Assembly (NCBI GenBank): GCA_000827205.1
Contig: KN832565.1
Location: 31,546-79,456 of the forward strand
Reading direction: 5' to 3'
Source of the DNA: Plicaturopsis crispa FD-325 SS-3
Lineage: Eukaryota > Basidiomycota > Agaricomycetes > Amylocorticiales > Amylocorticiaceae
DNA: 47,911 bases
Shown one piece after another: positions 20,191-33,300 of the stretch. Positions within the stretch are counted from its first letter, which is position 1. Each line of letters begins with the position of its first letter. Below the pieces are notes generated by a model. That model was not told the origin of the DNA. It made no database searches and saw only the letters and a program-made list of their open reading frames with translations. The position numbers and the translations under genes were made by a program.

Positions 20191-21095
20191 ATGCTTCACC
20201 GCGCACATCTTTTAGCAACGTATGGGTATGGAGTGGAGGAGGGCTACGCAGTTGTCGGTATCAGTCGTATGTCAGTGCCTTGTCCGTCCAGGTTATGCAT
20301 CTATGCTATGCTGTTCATCTACTCGCGTTGGCTCTGCGGATCGGCCCATCAATGACGGGCTACATGGAGACGAGCAGTGCGCTCCATCCTCGCTAGCTAG
20401 TCAATGCCGCCGTGTGTATTTCTATGTTTTTTTATCAATCTTATGGTCAGATGGCTGTAGCGATCTTATGAAGTGCGAAAAGAGATTGAGACCGTGGTGT
20501 CCGCCTGCTACACACATCTGATTGGAGCCTACAATGATGCGACGCCGCAATATGAATGCGCATACTCGTTACGCTCGAGTCTGACGTGAGTCCGTGGGCG
20601 CTGCGAACTAAACTGGTAACCGTCTGACTATGAGAGCAAGCGTCGAAAGTGCCTTCCTAATAGACAGATCGTTATAAGTCTAGCTGCGGTCCCGCGATTG
20701 GACAAGGTCGAAAGATCCCAATGTCTTTCGTAATTATTTTACGACGACGCTCCGTGCTTTTCGCTTTGCGCGAGCGCTACGGAGCTGTTTGACCTGCACA
20801 CCAAGGCCTAGTACGGGGATCGTGTCAAAGCACCTCGCGTAACATAGGCCTACACTAAGGGCGAGCGTAGTGGTATGATAGTCTTGGTTCTCATGCCCTA
20901 CGAGTTTCCTCGAGCGCAGACATGATCCCCTTGTAATGCCCTTCACATATCCCGTATGTCAAGAGCAATCGACACCGCTACCATCGGCCGCACACCGGCC
21001 AGACCGGGGGGAGGGGGTCACTGTGAGCACACGGCATGAATACTTAAGCTTTATAGGTTCAAGTTATTCGCACCTCAAAATACAACAAAATTATC
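20191..21095. other. Intergenic region
   Basis: About 900 bp holding the 3' end of the ribosomal protein gene and the promoter of the monooxygenase. A weak TATA-like TTTATAGG lies about 45 bp before the monooxygenase ATG. No gene or RNA recognised. Confidence 0.4.
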
Positions 21096-23143
21096 ATGCC
21101 GTCCCCGCAATCCGTACTCGTCGTATGTTTGTTCCCGCCCACTATATAGTCTTGACCACGAAATGATGGGTTCCTTCTAGGTCGGCGCTGGCCCCGCTGG
21201 GCTTGTCGCAGCACTCAACCTCGCGCAGAATGGCGTGCCCGTGCGTATCATCGACAAGGACCGCAAATATTTTATCGGCCAGCGCGGTGCATTGGTCGCA
21301 GTAAGTCGTATGCTTGTCCTCGTCGCGCCGATTATTAACGAAAGAGACCCAGCCGCGTACACTCGAGGCCTACAAGATCCTCGGAGTCCTGCCGCAGATA
21401 CTCGTCGCCGCAGGTCCTGTGCTTCCCATGCGCCAGTACGCCCTGCCGGAGGGCAAAGTGCCCGTGAAGACCTGGCCGATGATCGAAGCCATGGACCCCA
21501 CGCCGGCGATTCCAATCGTGAGTTGCCGCTTTGCGTCTCGGCGCGCGCGTCTACTGACCAGGTGGTGCAGGCGATCCCGGTAATCCTGGGGCAGGCTCAC
21601 GCACAGCGGATCCTCCGCGACAAGCTGGGCGAGTACGGCGTGTCCGTCGAGCTCGGCGTCGAGCTGCGCTCGTTTACGCAGGACGCCGAGAAGGTTGTTG
21701 CGCAGCTCGTCAAGACCACTGAAGACGGGAAAGAGACACCTGAGACCGCAACGTATAACTGGATCGTGGGGACAGACGGCGGACACAGTGGGTGTCCTCT
21801 CTAAATATACCGGACGACGCACTGACAGTGAAGAGCAGGTGTGGTGCGCAAGCAGCTTGGCCTTCCGTTCATTGGCGAATCCCTGCAAGAGAACTTCGTG
21901 ATAGGCGACATTCGCCTAACGGGCCTCGACCATGAGGTGCGCGTTTTCGATTAGCATCTACACCAAATTAATGAATACGGCTGCATACTAGTACTTCCAC
22001 ATGTGGCTGGACAAAGATTTAACTGTCGGCCTGCGGCCCACTGAGAACGCCGACAAGGACGACATGTTCGCCTTCGCCATCCGCGGTCAGGACGTCGACT
22101 ACGACAAGTGCGCTACGGACTACGACGCCTTGTGGGAGTGTTTGATTCGGAAAACCGGCCGTACGGATTTGGTGTTCAAGGAGGTCGTGTGCGCTGCGCA
22201 CTGGCGTCCAAATATCCGGATGGTGAGGGCGTTCAATAGCGGGCGGGCGCTCGTGGCGGGCGGTACGTGAGCTGTGCGCTATGTCCGGGGCCCTAGACTC
22301 ATGCGTACGCTGCCCTAGATGCCGCGCATGTCCATAGCCTCACCGGTGGACAGGGGATGAACTCGTCTGTTCTCGATTCTGTGCGTTAGCCACTCCATGA
22401 TTGCACGACCGTGGCTTACCTTGACGAAAAATCAGATGAACCTCGGCTGGAAGCTATCCCTCGTCGCAAAAGGGCTCGCCCCCGCCTCGCTCCTGGACAC
22501 ATACACCGACGAGCGCGTCCCCGTCCTTGCCGAAATGCTCAACCTAACCACTGCGCTCCTTGGCGGCGCGCTCTCCGGGCCCGTGGATGACGTCTCCCCC
22601 TGGGTGCGCGGAAAACTGCTCTACCAGCTTGGCGTCAACTACCGCTGGAGCGGCATCACCCTCGACGCGGACGCCCTCTCAGCGGGCGAGGACGTGAACA
22701 GCCTAAAGGCGCGCGCGTATGGCGGGCAGGGAAACGCACTAGGGCGCGTGCGGGCGGGAGAGGGCGCGCGAGATGCGCCTGCCCTGGTCGACGTGCGCAC
22801 GGGCGCCAAGACGTCGGTGTACGAGATCCTTAACGTGACCCGGCATACGGCGTTCGTGCTCCACGGCGTCGACAACACGGAGGCTATCCTCGGCGCGCTG
22901 GGGCGGTTCCCGGAGGGGACGGTGGAGACGGTGCTGCTGCTGCCAAAGGGGTCTGAGAGTGGTGCGCCGGCAGAGGGGGCGGACCGGGTGCTGGTGGACA
23001 GCGAGGGGCATGCGTGGGCGACGTTTGCGGGAGAGGTGCAGGTGGGTGCGGTCATTGTGCGGCCTGATAGCTTCGTAGGCGCGGTTGTGCGCGATGCTGC
23101 GGCTGTCGACGCGTACTTGAAAGGAATCTTTGGACACGATTGA
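21096..23143 (+). CDS. FAD-dependent aromatic monooxygenase (phenol 2-monooxygenase type)
   Basis: Eight exons (21096-21122, 21181-21300, 21347-21517, 21571-21787, 21839-21936, 21992-22262, 22319-22380, 22436-23143) encode 557 residues. The Rossmann FAD motif VVGAGPAGLVAALNLAQNG starts at residue 9 and ends in IIDKD, with GxGxxG intact. QPRTLEAYKILG follows. The DG motif is WIVGTDGGHSVVRKQLGL at about residue 172, and the FAD-ribityl GD motif AGDAAHVHSLTGGQGMN has Asp302. The C-terminal 150 residues match the thioredoxin-like domain seen in phenol hydroxylases (around LVDVRTGAKTS). By family it hydroxylates an aromatic ring with NAD(P)H and oxygen, in phenol breakdown or secondary metabolism. 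No biosynthetic partners adjoin it, so a catabolic or detoxifying role seems likelier. Substrate unknown. Confidence 0.92.
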
Positions 23144-25269
23144 GTCGATAGTTGCTTGGAAAATTTGTTATATTGTAAGATGGTGTTCAATAGATCGTGC
23201 CCGTCTTTCAATGGCGTTTTGATCGTCGTCGATATTCTAAAGTCATGGGATAAAATGTTAGCAGTTGAGTGTGGCGTTGATGCGGCGTACCAAAAGACTA
23301 ACCTATTTCAATGAGACTGACGATGCCACATACTGGTCGACCTATGCTCACGGTGAGCGCGCGATGTCCCAATACTTTGACAATTTGAGGGATCGTATGT
23401 ACCTCGTTATATTGAATGAACACAACCCCTGGACCCTCATTAGAAGCTCGACATCGCCACATAGTTTAACTTATACGTAACGTCCGTCGTCGATTGTATA
23501 AGCTTTTGCGGCACCGAGTACAGCACGCTGAGCCCTGTGGCTGTCGTAGGAGAGGGTCACGCGCACGGATGGGGAGTGGTGAAGGAGGGCGCTGCCTTCC
23601 GTTGTGGCTGAAACAATGGCATATGCAGACCGAAGTTTGAGAAAGTACGGACATGCGTGTGGGGTCGGTCCGGATCTGGCCATAGCATTTCGTACATCAT
23701 CAAGCACGATGACAGCGGATGGAATACATACATGGAGCAGGGCCGTTGGGTACTGTGTGAGATTCCTGCAGAATCGGTGCTCGTTGCAGACAGCGAAGTG
23801 CTGGTCAAGGACTCGTGCTGCACGTAGTTTCATGTCTTGACTTTAACCGAGAGAATGAGGGGATCGACCGTGGTAGATGCCAGGATTGTGAGAGAGTCGA
23901 CTGACAGCCTGGGCATCTGCATTAATTCTTGCAGCCCGTTCCGCGTCGAAGTCTCGAAGAAGAATCGATTATCCATTTTCGTGTCATCGGTACAACGCAC
24001 CCGGGGAAACAGAGATGGAGATCAGGAAGGTAAGGTCTATGGAAAAATGACCGGATGCTGGGGTATGCTCGAGCTCGGGCTGCTCAGCAGATATCATGAT
24101 ATCGCGAGCAATCATAAGTAGAGCGAGTGCTGCAATGCCGCCGATGCTGCACTGATCATGATTGCAACTGTATGTGTCGGGGATTTAGCATGCGGTTTGG
24201 GCAGAGATACGCAGAAGGGGAAAAACATACTTGCACGTCGGGGGCCGACAACGACGGTAGAACGACGGTAGAGAAACGTCCTGGGCAACATCTCGGCAAG
24301 GACTCTGACAGGAGACAGTGGCAGGAAGAGACCCAGTTTCTCCAGACTTCGTCTGACTCTCAGCCACCGTTCGGCATTATCCGGAAAGGAATTGAGCAAG
24401 GGTTCTGAATCTGTTGAACCTTGAATCTTCGCCTACGGTCTCATCAGCTTGCCCATATCCCGAGTACTGTACCGTTGAGAGCGACGTTTTAACGTTTTAA
24501 CGGTCAATTTTGTTGAAACGGTGAGACCAAAAGCAATGGGCATGGGTATCACCACTGTATCACCACATACCGCCTAACCAGAAACCGGCTAGGGCGATCC
24601 CAGGACTTGCTCAGGACCGACTGCTGGGCGGCATCCCCGGATTATATGGATCTACGATACGACACCCTTAGCCGGCTCAAATGAATCGCTACCAACCTGT
24701 CGTATCCGTTGCGAAGCCATATGTAAGTCGAAGTCGGGTCAAGAAAGGCGGAATGGAACTGCGAAAGGACGGAGCTCACTGCGAGAACTCGGGAGTCTAC
24801 CCTGCTCGACAGCGTGGGGGCCCTACTCCAGCTCTCGAAAGAGTACCTGCTGGAGCTCACACTCAGCGAATGGTCTTGAAACATATCTTACACGACGTAC
24901 ATAGGATTCCAAGGATATCTGCTCACCCAAGGTCTCGCAAGGCACACAGTTGATGGGGTCGGTATGATAAACGGCGTAATAATGATATCACTGCCGGGCT
25001 CTTTCGACAAGTCGTGGCATGGGACCCCAAACGATAGGATTTGATCTGCACTTGATCTGGGATGTTGCCGTTGCTCTGTTGGCTCTGACAGGATAACAAA
25101 ATACGACGGAACCTCGTCCGAACGCCGTGTATCATTTCTTGCTCCCCACCTCCATTCACCCCCCGGACCAACAACTGCGTCCTGTCGTTTGTGCGTATCC
25201 TATACGCGCCCTATCTGACGCGGTGCCTAACATTCCTACCCAGAAAGTGGCAGGCACACTTATTCATCC
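23144..25269. other. 2.1-kb region without a supported gene
   Basis: Several frames of 60-120 codons exist on both strands (for example minus 23471-23833 and minus 24642-24884), but none shows a domain, a signal peptide with consistent exons, or a paralog in this window. The tract could hold a decayed gene. The last 130 bp before 25270 are C/T-rich and likely serve as the promoter and leader of the next gene. Confidence 0.4.
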
Positions 25270-27828
25270 ATGGCCTCTTCCAACGACCCCTCGGCCCGTT
25301 TCTTCAGATCGACTCGTAAATTTCTAGGTGGAAAGCCAAACCCCCAGGCGCAACGAAAGTCTACCTCTTCTGGGTCCACAGTCACGACGCGACAGCATTC
25401 TCCGACTCGTACACATTCGCATTCAAACTCATATTCGCCCAGTTCGCCAGCCCCGTCAGTGATGACCGACACATCGTCAAACCTCCGCCACGCACAATCA
25501 CCTTCACATTCTGAATACTCTAAATCGAAACATTCTATCGAATATGTATCACCAACCTCGCCAAAGTACACTAGTTCCTCGTCGTACAAAAACGTTCGCC
25601 CGGGATCTGCTGGGCAAAAGCCACGGCCGCGCTCCCCTCCGTCCATGTACGCCACACTTGACCTTGGCCCGGTAAAGCAGGCCAAGCCGAATCCATATCT
25701 ACGGACGCGTTCGCAGGCCATCGCGCTGAAGGAGAAGGAACGCGAGCGCGAGCGCGAAAAGCCTCCTCCTCTAATCACTGGACCCCTTCCTCCGCTATTC
25801 GGACTGAAGTCCTTCAAATTGAAGCGTAGCGGAAGTACTACCAGCGGCCGTGCATCAATGAGCCCCTCGACCACGTACACAGAGTCTCCAGACGTCAAGG
25901 AGTCCCAAAGCATGTCAAGCGGTAGCCTAGGCCATTCCAGCTCTCGAATGGCATCTATCAGCTCGCACAATTCCCTGTACGCGGTGTATGGGGCGGAAGA
26001 GCGCGATGTAGATGTTCGCGAGCAGGGTCATATACGCCGTGCCGCGTCTGCATCCAGTATTCTTCCTGCCGCACCGCCAGCACTGCGGACTCAGGCGTCG
26101 TTCCCGCGTCGCCGTCCGCCGTCGATGATTCCTGAGTCGCCCGGTGGCTCCTTCGAGAGCCTCCCTATGGAATGGGAGGCTGCTCCCGCATCTGCGCCCT
26201 CTGGCACGAGCTCCACCACATCCTCGGCATCTCTGCCGATGTCGTCCTCTTCCCATGCCTCCACTTCCAGCTTCACCTCGTCGTCAGCACCACATTCCCC
26301 TGAAAAGTCATCCAGTGTAGACGTTCGAGCTATGCGGCGCCACGCGAAGGTTTCACGCGCCCTGGGCGATGATGTCCCGCCCGAACTCGTTTTCCCGCCA
26401 CACCCTGCTGTGTCCCCGTTGCGTCGCACCACGTTCTCTACCCTTGCGGCTCCGCCGGAGCGACGCAGTGTGACTGTCAGCATGACGTCCGAAGCTGAGC
26501 ACGAGCACGTAATCTCTACTGCCACTACGGTGCGCATGGTCAATGCTCCAGCGCGGATCATCACAGCCTCTCCTGTGCCCGCGACTCCTGCTATCACTAC
26601 GACATTGGCGGTCAATGGCGCTGACGAGGATGATGAGCCTGACAGTCCCATGATGTTTTCCCCTCCTACGCCTGGCGCTCTCGATAACCCCAGACCATTC
26701 CCGCGCGATGACAATGAGTATATCGCTGCTGAGGATAATGTCATTACCATCTCTGACGACGAAACCGACGAAGACGACGACACGGCGTCCATGCGCTCGG
26801 ACTTCAGCGATCTCAATGCGGGGGCCAGCGTCGTTACATTTTCTCCCCTTGACAAGAGATTCTCTCCACGCAGCCCGATCACGTTTGCACCGCCTAGCCC
26901 GGGCGCAGGGTCGCGTCCTGTGTCGCACCTGGAGGGGTTACAGCGGTTTGAACCACCTGAGGGCGCCCCGCGGCGATATCAGCCTTCCGGCCCACTTCAG
27001 CCGCCCACGCGTTTCGAGTTTCAGGCCGTTAAGGCCGATCACGGCTCTTCCGCCATGAATTTTACAGTCAACCCTGCTGCTGATATATCGGCGGTGGGCG
27101 GTGGCGGACAGCGTGCCCCCGGGAGCGCCGAATCTAATCGACAGTTCAAGGCTAAACACGTTGCGCATACACAGAGCGCCAACTATGTCCACGCCTCTGC
27201 GCCGCAGAGTGCCAATGCTAATTCGATCCAACGGAGTACCTCGCCCATTTGTATCGAGCGGGATCTCTCGTCGAAGCCGCGCGGTCCACGACGCCCGCTT
27301 CCCCCACGCCCTTCGTCGCCTGCGCAGCAGCAACAGCAACAGCCTGTGGTTCCCGAGATAGCGAAGCCCATCCGGCCCAAAGTCGTGACTGCCCTTCCAG
27401 AGCGGAAGAATACTACCCGGCCCAGCACAGCAGATGGTGTCATGCAGTCGGTCAGGCCCACCATGTCCAACAGTCCGAGCCGTATAAACGCCTCGCGACC
27501 GCGCACAGCCAACCCGACTATCAACACGGATGTCACGAAGCCGCTGTCCATGCGCAGCCCTGCCCGTCCACACACGTCCAACGGCCCCACGTGGTCACAG
27601 ACGATCACCGTCTCTTCACGACCCCGTACCTCCAGTGATGCCGGACCGCCACCTTCGCCGTCGCCTTACTCGACGCTGGTCAGGCCGACCGAGTATCTGG
27701 ATGTTCCGTCCACTGATGCAATGCGCGGGGCGGAGACCAAGCGCAGCGAGCGACAGAACGGGTGGAGCGGCGAGTGGAACAAGGAGGACATGCGCGATGT
27801 CATTAGGAAACTCAGGGAGCTAAAGTAA
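25270..27828 (+). CDS. Large Ser/Pro-rich disordered protein, unknown function
   Basis: A single exon of 852 residues starting MASSNDPSARFF. I do not recognise a catalytic domain. The N-terminal 200 residues are rich in serine, threonine and proline. A basic/charged stretch KEKEREREREK lies near residue 155 followed by PPPLITGPLPPLFGLKSFKL; an acidic patch DDETDEDDD near 498; and six glutamines near 687. The C-terminus (WSGEWNKEDMRDVIRKLREL) is predicted helical and is the most conserved-looking part; I recall similar endings in basidiomycete hypothetical proteins. Codon use keeps the frame free of stops over 2.5 kb, which is strong evidence for coding. Composition suggests a phosphorylated scaffold or regulator, but that is a guess. 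Antisense frames inside it are by-products of composition. Confidence 0.85.
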   Translation: MASSNDPSARFFRSTRKFLGGKPNPQAQRKSTSSGSTVTTRQHSPTRTHSHSNSYSPSSPAPSVMTDTSSNLRHAQSPSHSEYSKSKHSIEYVSPTSPKYTSSSSYKNVRPGSAGQKPRPRSPPSMYATLDLGPVKQAKPNPYLRTRSQAIALKEKEREREREKPPPLITGPLPPLFGLKSFKLKRSGSTTSGRASMSPSTTYTESPDVKESQSMSSGSLGHSSSRMASISSHNSLYAVYGAEERDVDVREQGHIRRAASASSILPAAPPALRTQASFPRRRPPSMIPESPGGSFESLPMEWEAAPASAPSGTSSTTSSASLPMSSSSHASTSSFTSSSAPHSPEKSSSVDVRAMRRHAKVSRALGDDVPPELVFPPHPAVSPLRRTTFSTLAAPPERRSVTVSMTSEAEHEHVISTATTVRMVNAPARIITASPVPATPAITTTLAVNGADEDDEPDSPMMFSPPTPGALDNPRPFPRDDNEYIAAEDNVITISDDETDEDDDTASMRSDFSDLNAGASVVTFSPLDKRFSPRSPITFAPPSPGAGSRPVSHLEGLQRFEPPEGAPRRYQPSGPLQPPTRFEFQAVKADHGSSAMNFTVNPAADISAVGGGGQRAPGSAESNRQFKAKHVAHTQSANYVHASAPQSANANSIQRSTSPICIERDLSSKPRGPRRPLPPRPSSPAQQQQQQPVVPEIAKPIRPKVVTALPERKNTTRPSTADGVMQSVRPTMSNSPSRINASRPRTANPTINTDVTKPLSMRSPARPHTSNGPTWSQTITVSSRPRTSSDAGPPPSPSPYSTLVRPTEYLDVPSTDAMRGAETKRSERQNGWSGEWNKEDMRDVIRKLRELK

Positions 27829-30240
27829 CGTGCTCCATTCTATCTTTTCCCGTCGTTTAATCTTTTGCTGGGTTTTATTACTTCTTACGCGTTTGTGTGT
27901 CCCTTGCTTGTTCAGGCGTCTTTCCCGACCCTCCGACTCTCCTTACCCTGGCCTATGGTGCCCTTGTCCACTGCTGTTCTTCGTGCAAATTATGCAATGT
28001 TTTTTTACCTGTACTGTTCTGCTCTATTTCCTTACGCTCACGCCTTTTAGACGTGGTTTCTTGATACTGCTCACGGTCAGGTCCCACCCTCTTTTTCCCC
28101 GCTCTCGCGCCTGTTCATTCTACTCATCTATTTCCTGTATACCCACATTGGAACGAAGAATTCACCCGACTTGATTTTGTTATTCCCCTTCATGCGTGGT
28201 GTGGCCATGGCATATTCTAGGTTACATCTTAGGTCCACATTTCCCTGTAGCAAATTATGGTTTAAATAATACAGGTGTTTCGGTGGAAAGGTTGAACGTT
28301 GAACTTTGAGGGACTGCGCAGGGGACTGTGTGGAACGGAACGGCCAGCGAAAGGCTGGATCGTATATGTGACGTGCGAACACTCGGAGTGGGATCCCCAG
28401 TGAGAAACAAGGAATCGGGATTCTCGAGGAAACAAGGACAGTTTTGGATATACTTGGAAATGTGAGAATAAGTTCGCGTCTTCGACTCTTCGTCGCCACT
28501 GCTTCGCCAACAGAGAAAATGCTATAGGAAACTACATTCGGCCCCGCACAGTCTCCGTAGGACAGCGAGACCTTCCACAGTACAACGCCTTCCAATCCAG
28601 GTGTCGATGGTCGTCAGTAGACAAGGTGAGACCGTGTATCGGATCGCTATGATAGAAACGCAGGAACGTTGGGGTGAAGTGGAGTAGGCGTTGCGATTGA
28701 ATTTGACAAATAAGGCCGAACCGGTACGGATTCGTGACGAGCGCCAACTGAGCAGCGGGGACTTGACAACAATCACCACGCCCGTTCTGCACAAAGGGAT
28801 GTATTAGTATGTGTATGAGCGGATAAAAAATTTCGGCGGGGATTGGACGAACGTTTCATGCACGAGTTGTTCCCGACACTGTGGCCTCCAGGGCTGTGGC
28901 GGGAGATGCACTCAGGATGCGAGCGACCGTGGAATAGCGGGTCCGCCCTCGGACAGTGTACGGATGGCAGGCCGGGACGAGAAGAGAGCGCAATGCTGTT
29001 GTCGCAGCTGTGTGATCCAATGTGAATTCCTACGCGGAAATCTTGCTCGGGGATTGCGATCCATATGCTTTGACACATTGGACACGAAAAAAATGCCAGG
29101 GAAGGCACGAGGGGTATGCACAACGAAGCACTGCTTGTTAAATCATACGCAGATAAACTTAGAACAAATGCATCACAGAGAAATCAGCGACGCGTGAGAT
29201 ATACAACGTCAAGGACAAGTTACCTTTCGCGAGAGAAATCGACAAGCGATCAATATACTCTCATGTTGTAATATTGAGAATTCGCGACTTCTAGTGCGAG
29301 CCGTGGATGCAAGACTTACTGGGGCTGCAAGCTGAGACAAACATTGCTAAGTCCAGTAGCAAGTACCGTAATGTTCGGTCGTAAACGCTCAGTCTACCTG
29401 GAAGTGCTTATTTAGATGGGAGATTCAGTGAATAAAAATCATGACATTCGCACCTCAAACAATTTCACTGTCTCGTAGTCCGACAGCGCGGGACTGACAC
29501 GAACATCGGGAATCCCACTGGAAAGCGCAGATGTGGCTGGCTGGTGAAAAAAGAACCATCAATGTGGTTGATGTCACTAGCTTGAGAGAATATTTTATCC
29601 AAGTCGAGCCGGTGGGTACAACTATCACTTCTCCCTTGGGGTTACAATGTAAGCTCCACGCAAAAAAGGAGGTGAGGACGGACTGGAAGAGCGCACGTCG
29701 TATGCTACCAGGCCAGTTATCACTTCTCAGCCTTGCGCAGCCCTTCCAGTATCTGGAAATATTGGCGTCGAGTCCAAGATGCGATGTCCAGCGTCGATGT
29801 TCAACGTTCCAAACGTTGGTTCAACACAAGTTCAACGCGACAGAACGCGACTCAGAAACCACGTTGGCAAAATCGCGGAGTACGAACTTTATGGCGGCGT
29901 TCAACAAGTGGCGGGCACCCAGGGCCAGTGGCGACTGTTCTCGTCTCTGAACTCGAAGCCTTTGAAATTTGAACTTGCTCGCTCTCGCCCATGTGTCGAC
30001 AATGATCAGTCAAACAAGCTGAGTGAACGACATCTGAAAACCTTGGAAAACTTCGCCGTGCAGGATCTCTGGTGTGTCTTCAACCAGGACGACATTGGCA
30101 CCCAAGCTGAAAACGAAGCAGGATATATAAGCGCGCCGTCGTCCGAGTTGGGCCCGCCAAGGACTCTCCTAAAGCCCGTCGTACCCTATGCGAGTGTGTA
30201 GTGCATGAACACATCAGCAATCTCGCATTTTTCTTGCGCT
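27829..30240. other. 2.4-kb region without a supported gene
   Basis: The first 300 bp are T/C-rich and look like the 3'-UTR of the large disordered-protein gene. From about 28150 on, short frames on both strands lack recognisable motifs. The right part (from about 29700) has several CAAC/GTTC repeats and merges into the left flank of the transposon; the left end of that element may lie within it. Confidence 0.4.
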
Positions 30241-30280
30241 ACTTTTGCCACTTTCGAGCTTGAGGAAAGAGAGTAAGTAG

Positions 30281-30346
30281 GACAAGAACGACAAGCTATC
30301 AAGCTCAAGTAGCTCAAGTCGAAAAAGTAAGACAAGTCAGCAAGTT
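30281..30346. repeat. Left subterminal CAAG repeat cluster
   Basis: Seven CAAG tetramers in 66 bp, mostly as GACAAG, TCAAGCT or CTCAAGT, just outside the transposase stop codon. The right side of the element carries the complement. Confidence 0.55.
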
Positions 30347-30388
30347 AGATTATCATGGTTAGGTAGGCTATCACTACGTATACGAAAA

Positions 30389-33300
30389 TCAAGATAAAAA
30401 TTCATGAACATGGTGATCACCGTACTTGTTAACAAAGTAAGCGTCGAAGGAATCCAAAGTATACGAGAAGTGGAAATCTTCAGGAAGAAATTCGGAGCCA
30501 TATACACCCATGAGATGCGCGGCGCGGATGATACAGTCCAAGTGAATGACCGCCATAGAACGGCGTCGACCGCGTCCGTGTCCCGTATATTCTGGTCTAA
30601 CCACCCACAACCCCGTATCCTCATCCGGTGCATCATCCTCTGGGACCAACCACTCGACGAGAGCGCAAGGGTAGGATTCGTTCTCGAACGTGAACGAGAA
30701 AAAAAGACGAACACGCGCGATGGCCATTCCAAGCATTCCGGGTAGATCGGGATCAGTCTCGACAAAGACAGTGTCGCGGCGCTCGTGTTCTCCCCTCCAG
30801 AGTGGTATTGATCGTATGCGTTCCCGGTGCATGCCGCCGGCCCCGCAGACATCACTGGGAGAATAAAAGCGAGCAATAGCTGAGTGAAATACAGAAACTC
30901 GTCCAGAAAAGGAGGGGCAATCGTCGAGGGCAATATCAGATGAGGGGGTCCGAGTCGGCGAGTCGGGATGTATCTGGTCAAAGAGGAAGCGGCGTATAAG
31001 TTCAGGAAGGTGCGGCTGATCGATCTGGGTAGCGAGGTCATGGAGATATGGTTTGTAGTTGCGCGCTAGTACACGAGAAATGGATAAGAACACGGTCAAA
31101 TGCAAAGACGTCGCAATCTCGTACCTGGACTATGGGCTAACTCGACAGCTGCCATGACTCGAGGCCCCGTCACAGGACCACATTCCTCGTCACCCTCGTC
31201 TTTCTCCGCAGTGTCCTCAACGGGAACCGGTGGTACAGGCTCTTCTCCTGCGAGCATACGTGCTGTGTACGAAGTCGTCGACCCCTCCATCATTCCCCAC
31301 CGTGCAAATACACTGCGCGCCGCTCTGAGCTTGTCCATCCTGAAATTGATCCGAAGCATCTGGACGAGGGCCTTGAACTTGCTAGATCGACGCCATGGGG
31401 CCTTGACCGCTGTGATATGCTTGGACTCCGTGATTGAAGAGCAGAGTCCGTTAGGCGATCCGAAGAGAATGATTGAGCGCAAATAATGAACGAGAGCATG
31501 TTGTCGTGGGAGTGATATGACGTCGACGCGAACACCGGTATCTATGAAAACTTGGCGATACTGGTGAAAGCGGCCAAGGGCTTCCTCGATTTTGACGAGG
31601 TCCGCTGAGTCAATTGAGTTCCGCCGAACTAGGTAACAAAAGTCCAAGAATGCGGCGAGGCACTTGACCATCGCGGGCGGCACATGGCCTGCAATAGCGG
31701 GAAGATAAACCTGCGAGCCGTGGTGTTATGTGAGTTGAGTGTGACTACGCACTGGCACGGCGGTGAGTCGGCAGAATGGCATACCTTCATCAAGGCCTTC
31801 GAGTCATCCCCCGTCCATTGTGTGAAGTTACGACCCTGAGGAAACCGTCGCAATCCCGGGAAGGCAGGTGCCGCAGCAATTCTAGAGTAGAATGAGTTAT
31901 ATGGACCACTTGTCAAAAAATGACATACCGCCGGTCAATGTCATCAATTATCTGGTGCGCACGAGCTTCCCCATGTTCTACATGGAGGTACTGATTCACC
32001 CAGGTCACAATATGATCTTTGAATGTTCCCTTGATAACTTGATGGAGCAAGTCCGAGCACAGAAGTTCGTGAATGTCCGCCCGCGGAAATTCATGCGTAA
32101 AGGGCTATTGAGAAGGGTTGAGTGAGTACGGTGATATACATAGACATGAATGGACTAACCACAACATCGCAGCGGATGCCAAAATCATCCCACAGGATCC
32201 CCGGATCAAATATGGTGATCAGGAAGTCCGTTTTGCCATGAGAGCGCCGTCGGGAACCTTCACGATCAAGATTGTTCGGAGGCGCATCACATCTGTGTAC
32301 TCCGGTCAAGATGCATTCATTTAGACAGTAGACAATTCTTACTTCGGGCACCACCCTGAGACTATCCCTGAGAGCCAAACCTGTTCAGGATAGTCGGCAA
32401 TGTAAGGACCGAGACCATAGATGGCACGGCGGAAGTGCCCATCGGGGCAGCGGATGACTTCAGGCGTGGTCATGCCCGGCTTCAGTGGTAAGAACACTTT
32501 AGCGAGGCATGCGTGATACAGCTGGCGGCAAAACTTCTGATACTCGGGTCGCTTCTGATGTTTCCTCGAAGCTGCCCAGTGTGATCACCATGAGATAAGT
32601 CCAGACGTCGAGTGAGAAATCACAGCCTTACTTTTTGGAATGGGGAGAAACGCGACCGGTAGAACGGCATTCCCGTGTGCGCGACGAGCAACATTTGAGA
32701 AGACACCTGGGGACATGTACACGGGATGGTATTCTTGGTGGCCCGTAGCGACAGAGCATGTAGTCTTGTCGCTGCCCGCTATGACGGGCACAAACATCCC
32801 ACCCTTCGTCTGCGGATCTTGCGCAATCGTGTCCTGCGCAATAAATCAGTTTCATGCAATATCTTTCGATACACGGCACACCTTACCGCTTGCTTCCACG
32901 CCCAGTCTGCGGACATCAGATTTGACCATATGCGATTTCCGTTGGGGCCAAATTGTTGGTAAGGGACGTAGTGGGTCTCGCCATGGTAATCGGTCGCGGA
33001 AAGCTGATTTCGAAGGACCACATTTGCGTCGCGTGTGCAGAGCTCATACGTCTCAGTCATCCATTTGGGTGGGATCCCAGGAGGACGAGGACCCTCATAG
33101 TGGATTTTGTACGTGTGCCAAGGGGCATCCCCATGCTGAATACGGTCAATCGTAGCATATAGCTGTGAGGCGTTGTTCCACGGAGCATTGCCACCGTATT
33201 GGAGAACAGTCGCAGCCCACATGTCGAGAGCAGCATTGATTTGGGATTCAGAGCTCTTCGCCTCCACGAAGTGATGGTGCGCGAAATCGAACTCGATGCG

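Noticed and set aside
23471-23833. 120-codon minus-strand frame in the gene-free region after the monooxygenase
   Set aside because: No domain, no signal or membrane segments of proper length, and no compatible neighbouring exons.
26091-27608. Several antisense frames of 140-260 codons within the large disordered-protein gene
   Set aside because: They result from the biased composition of the sense frame; no domain, no independent start context.
28128-29197. Short frames on both strands left of the transposon
   Set aside because: Cysteine- or arginine-rich by chance and without family resemblance; none has consistent exon structure.
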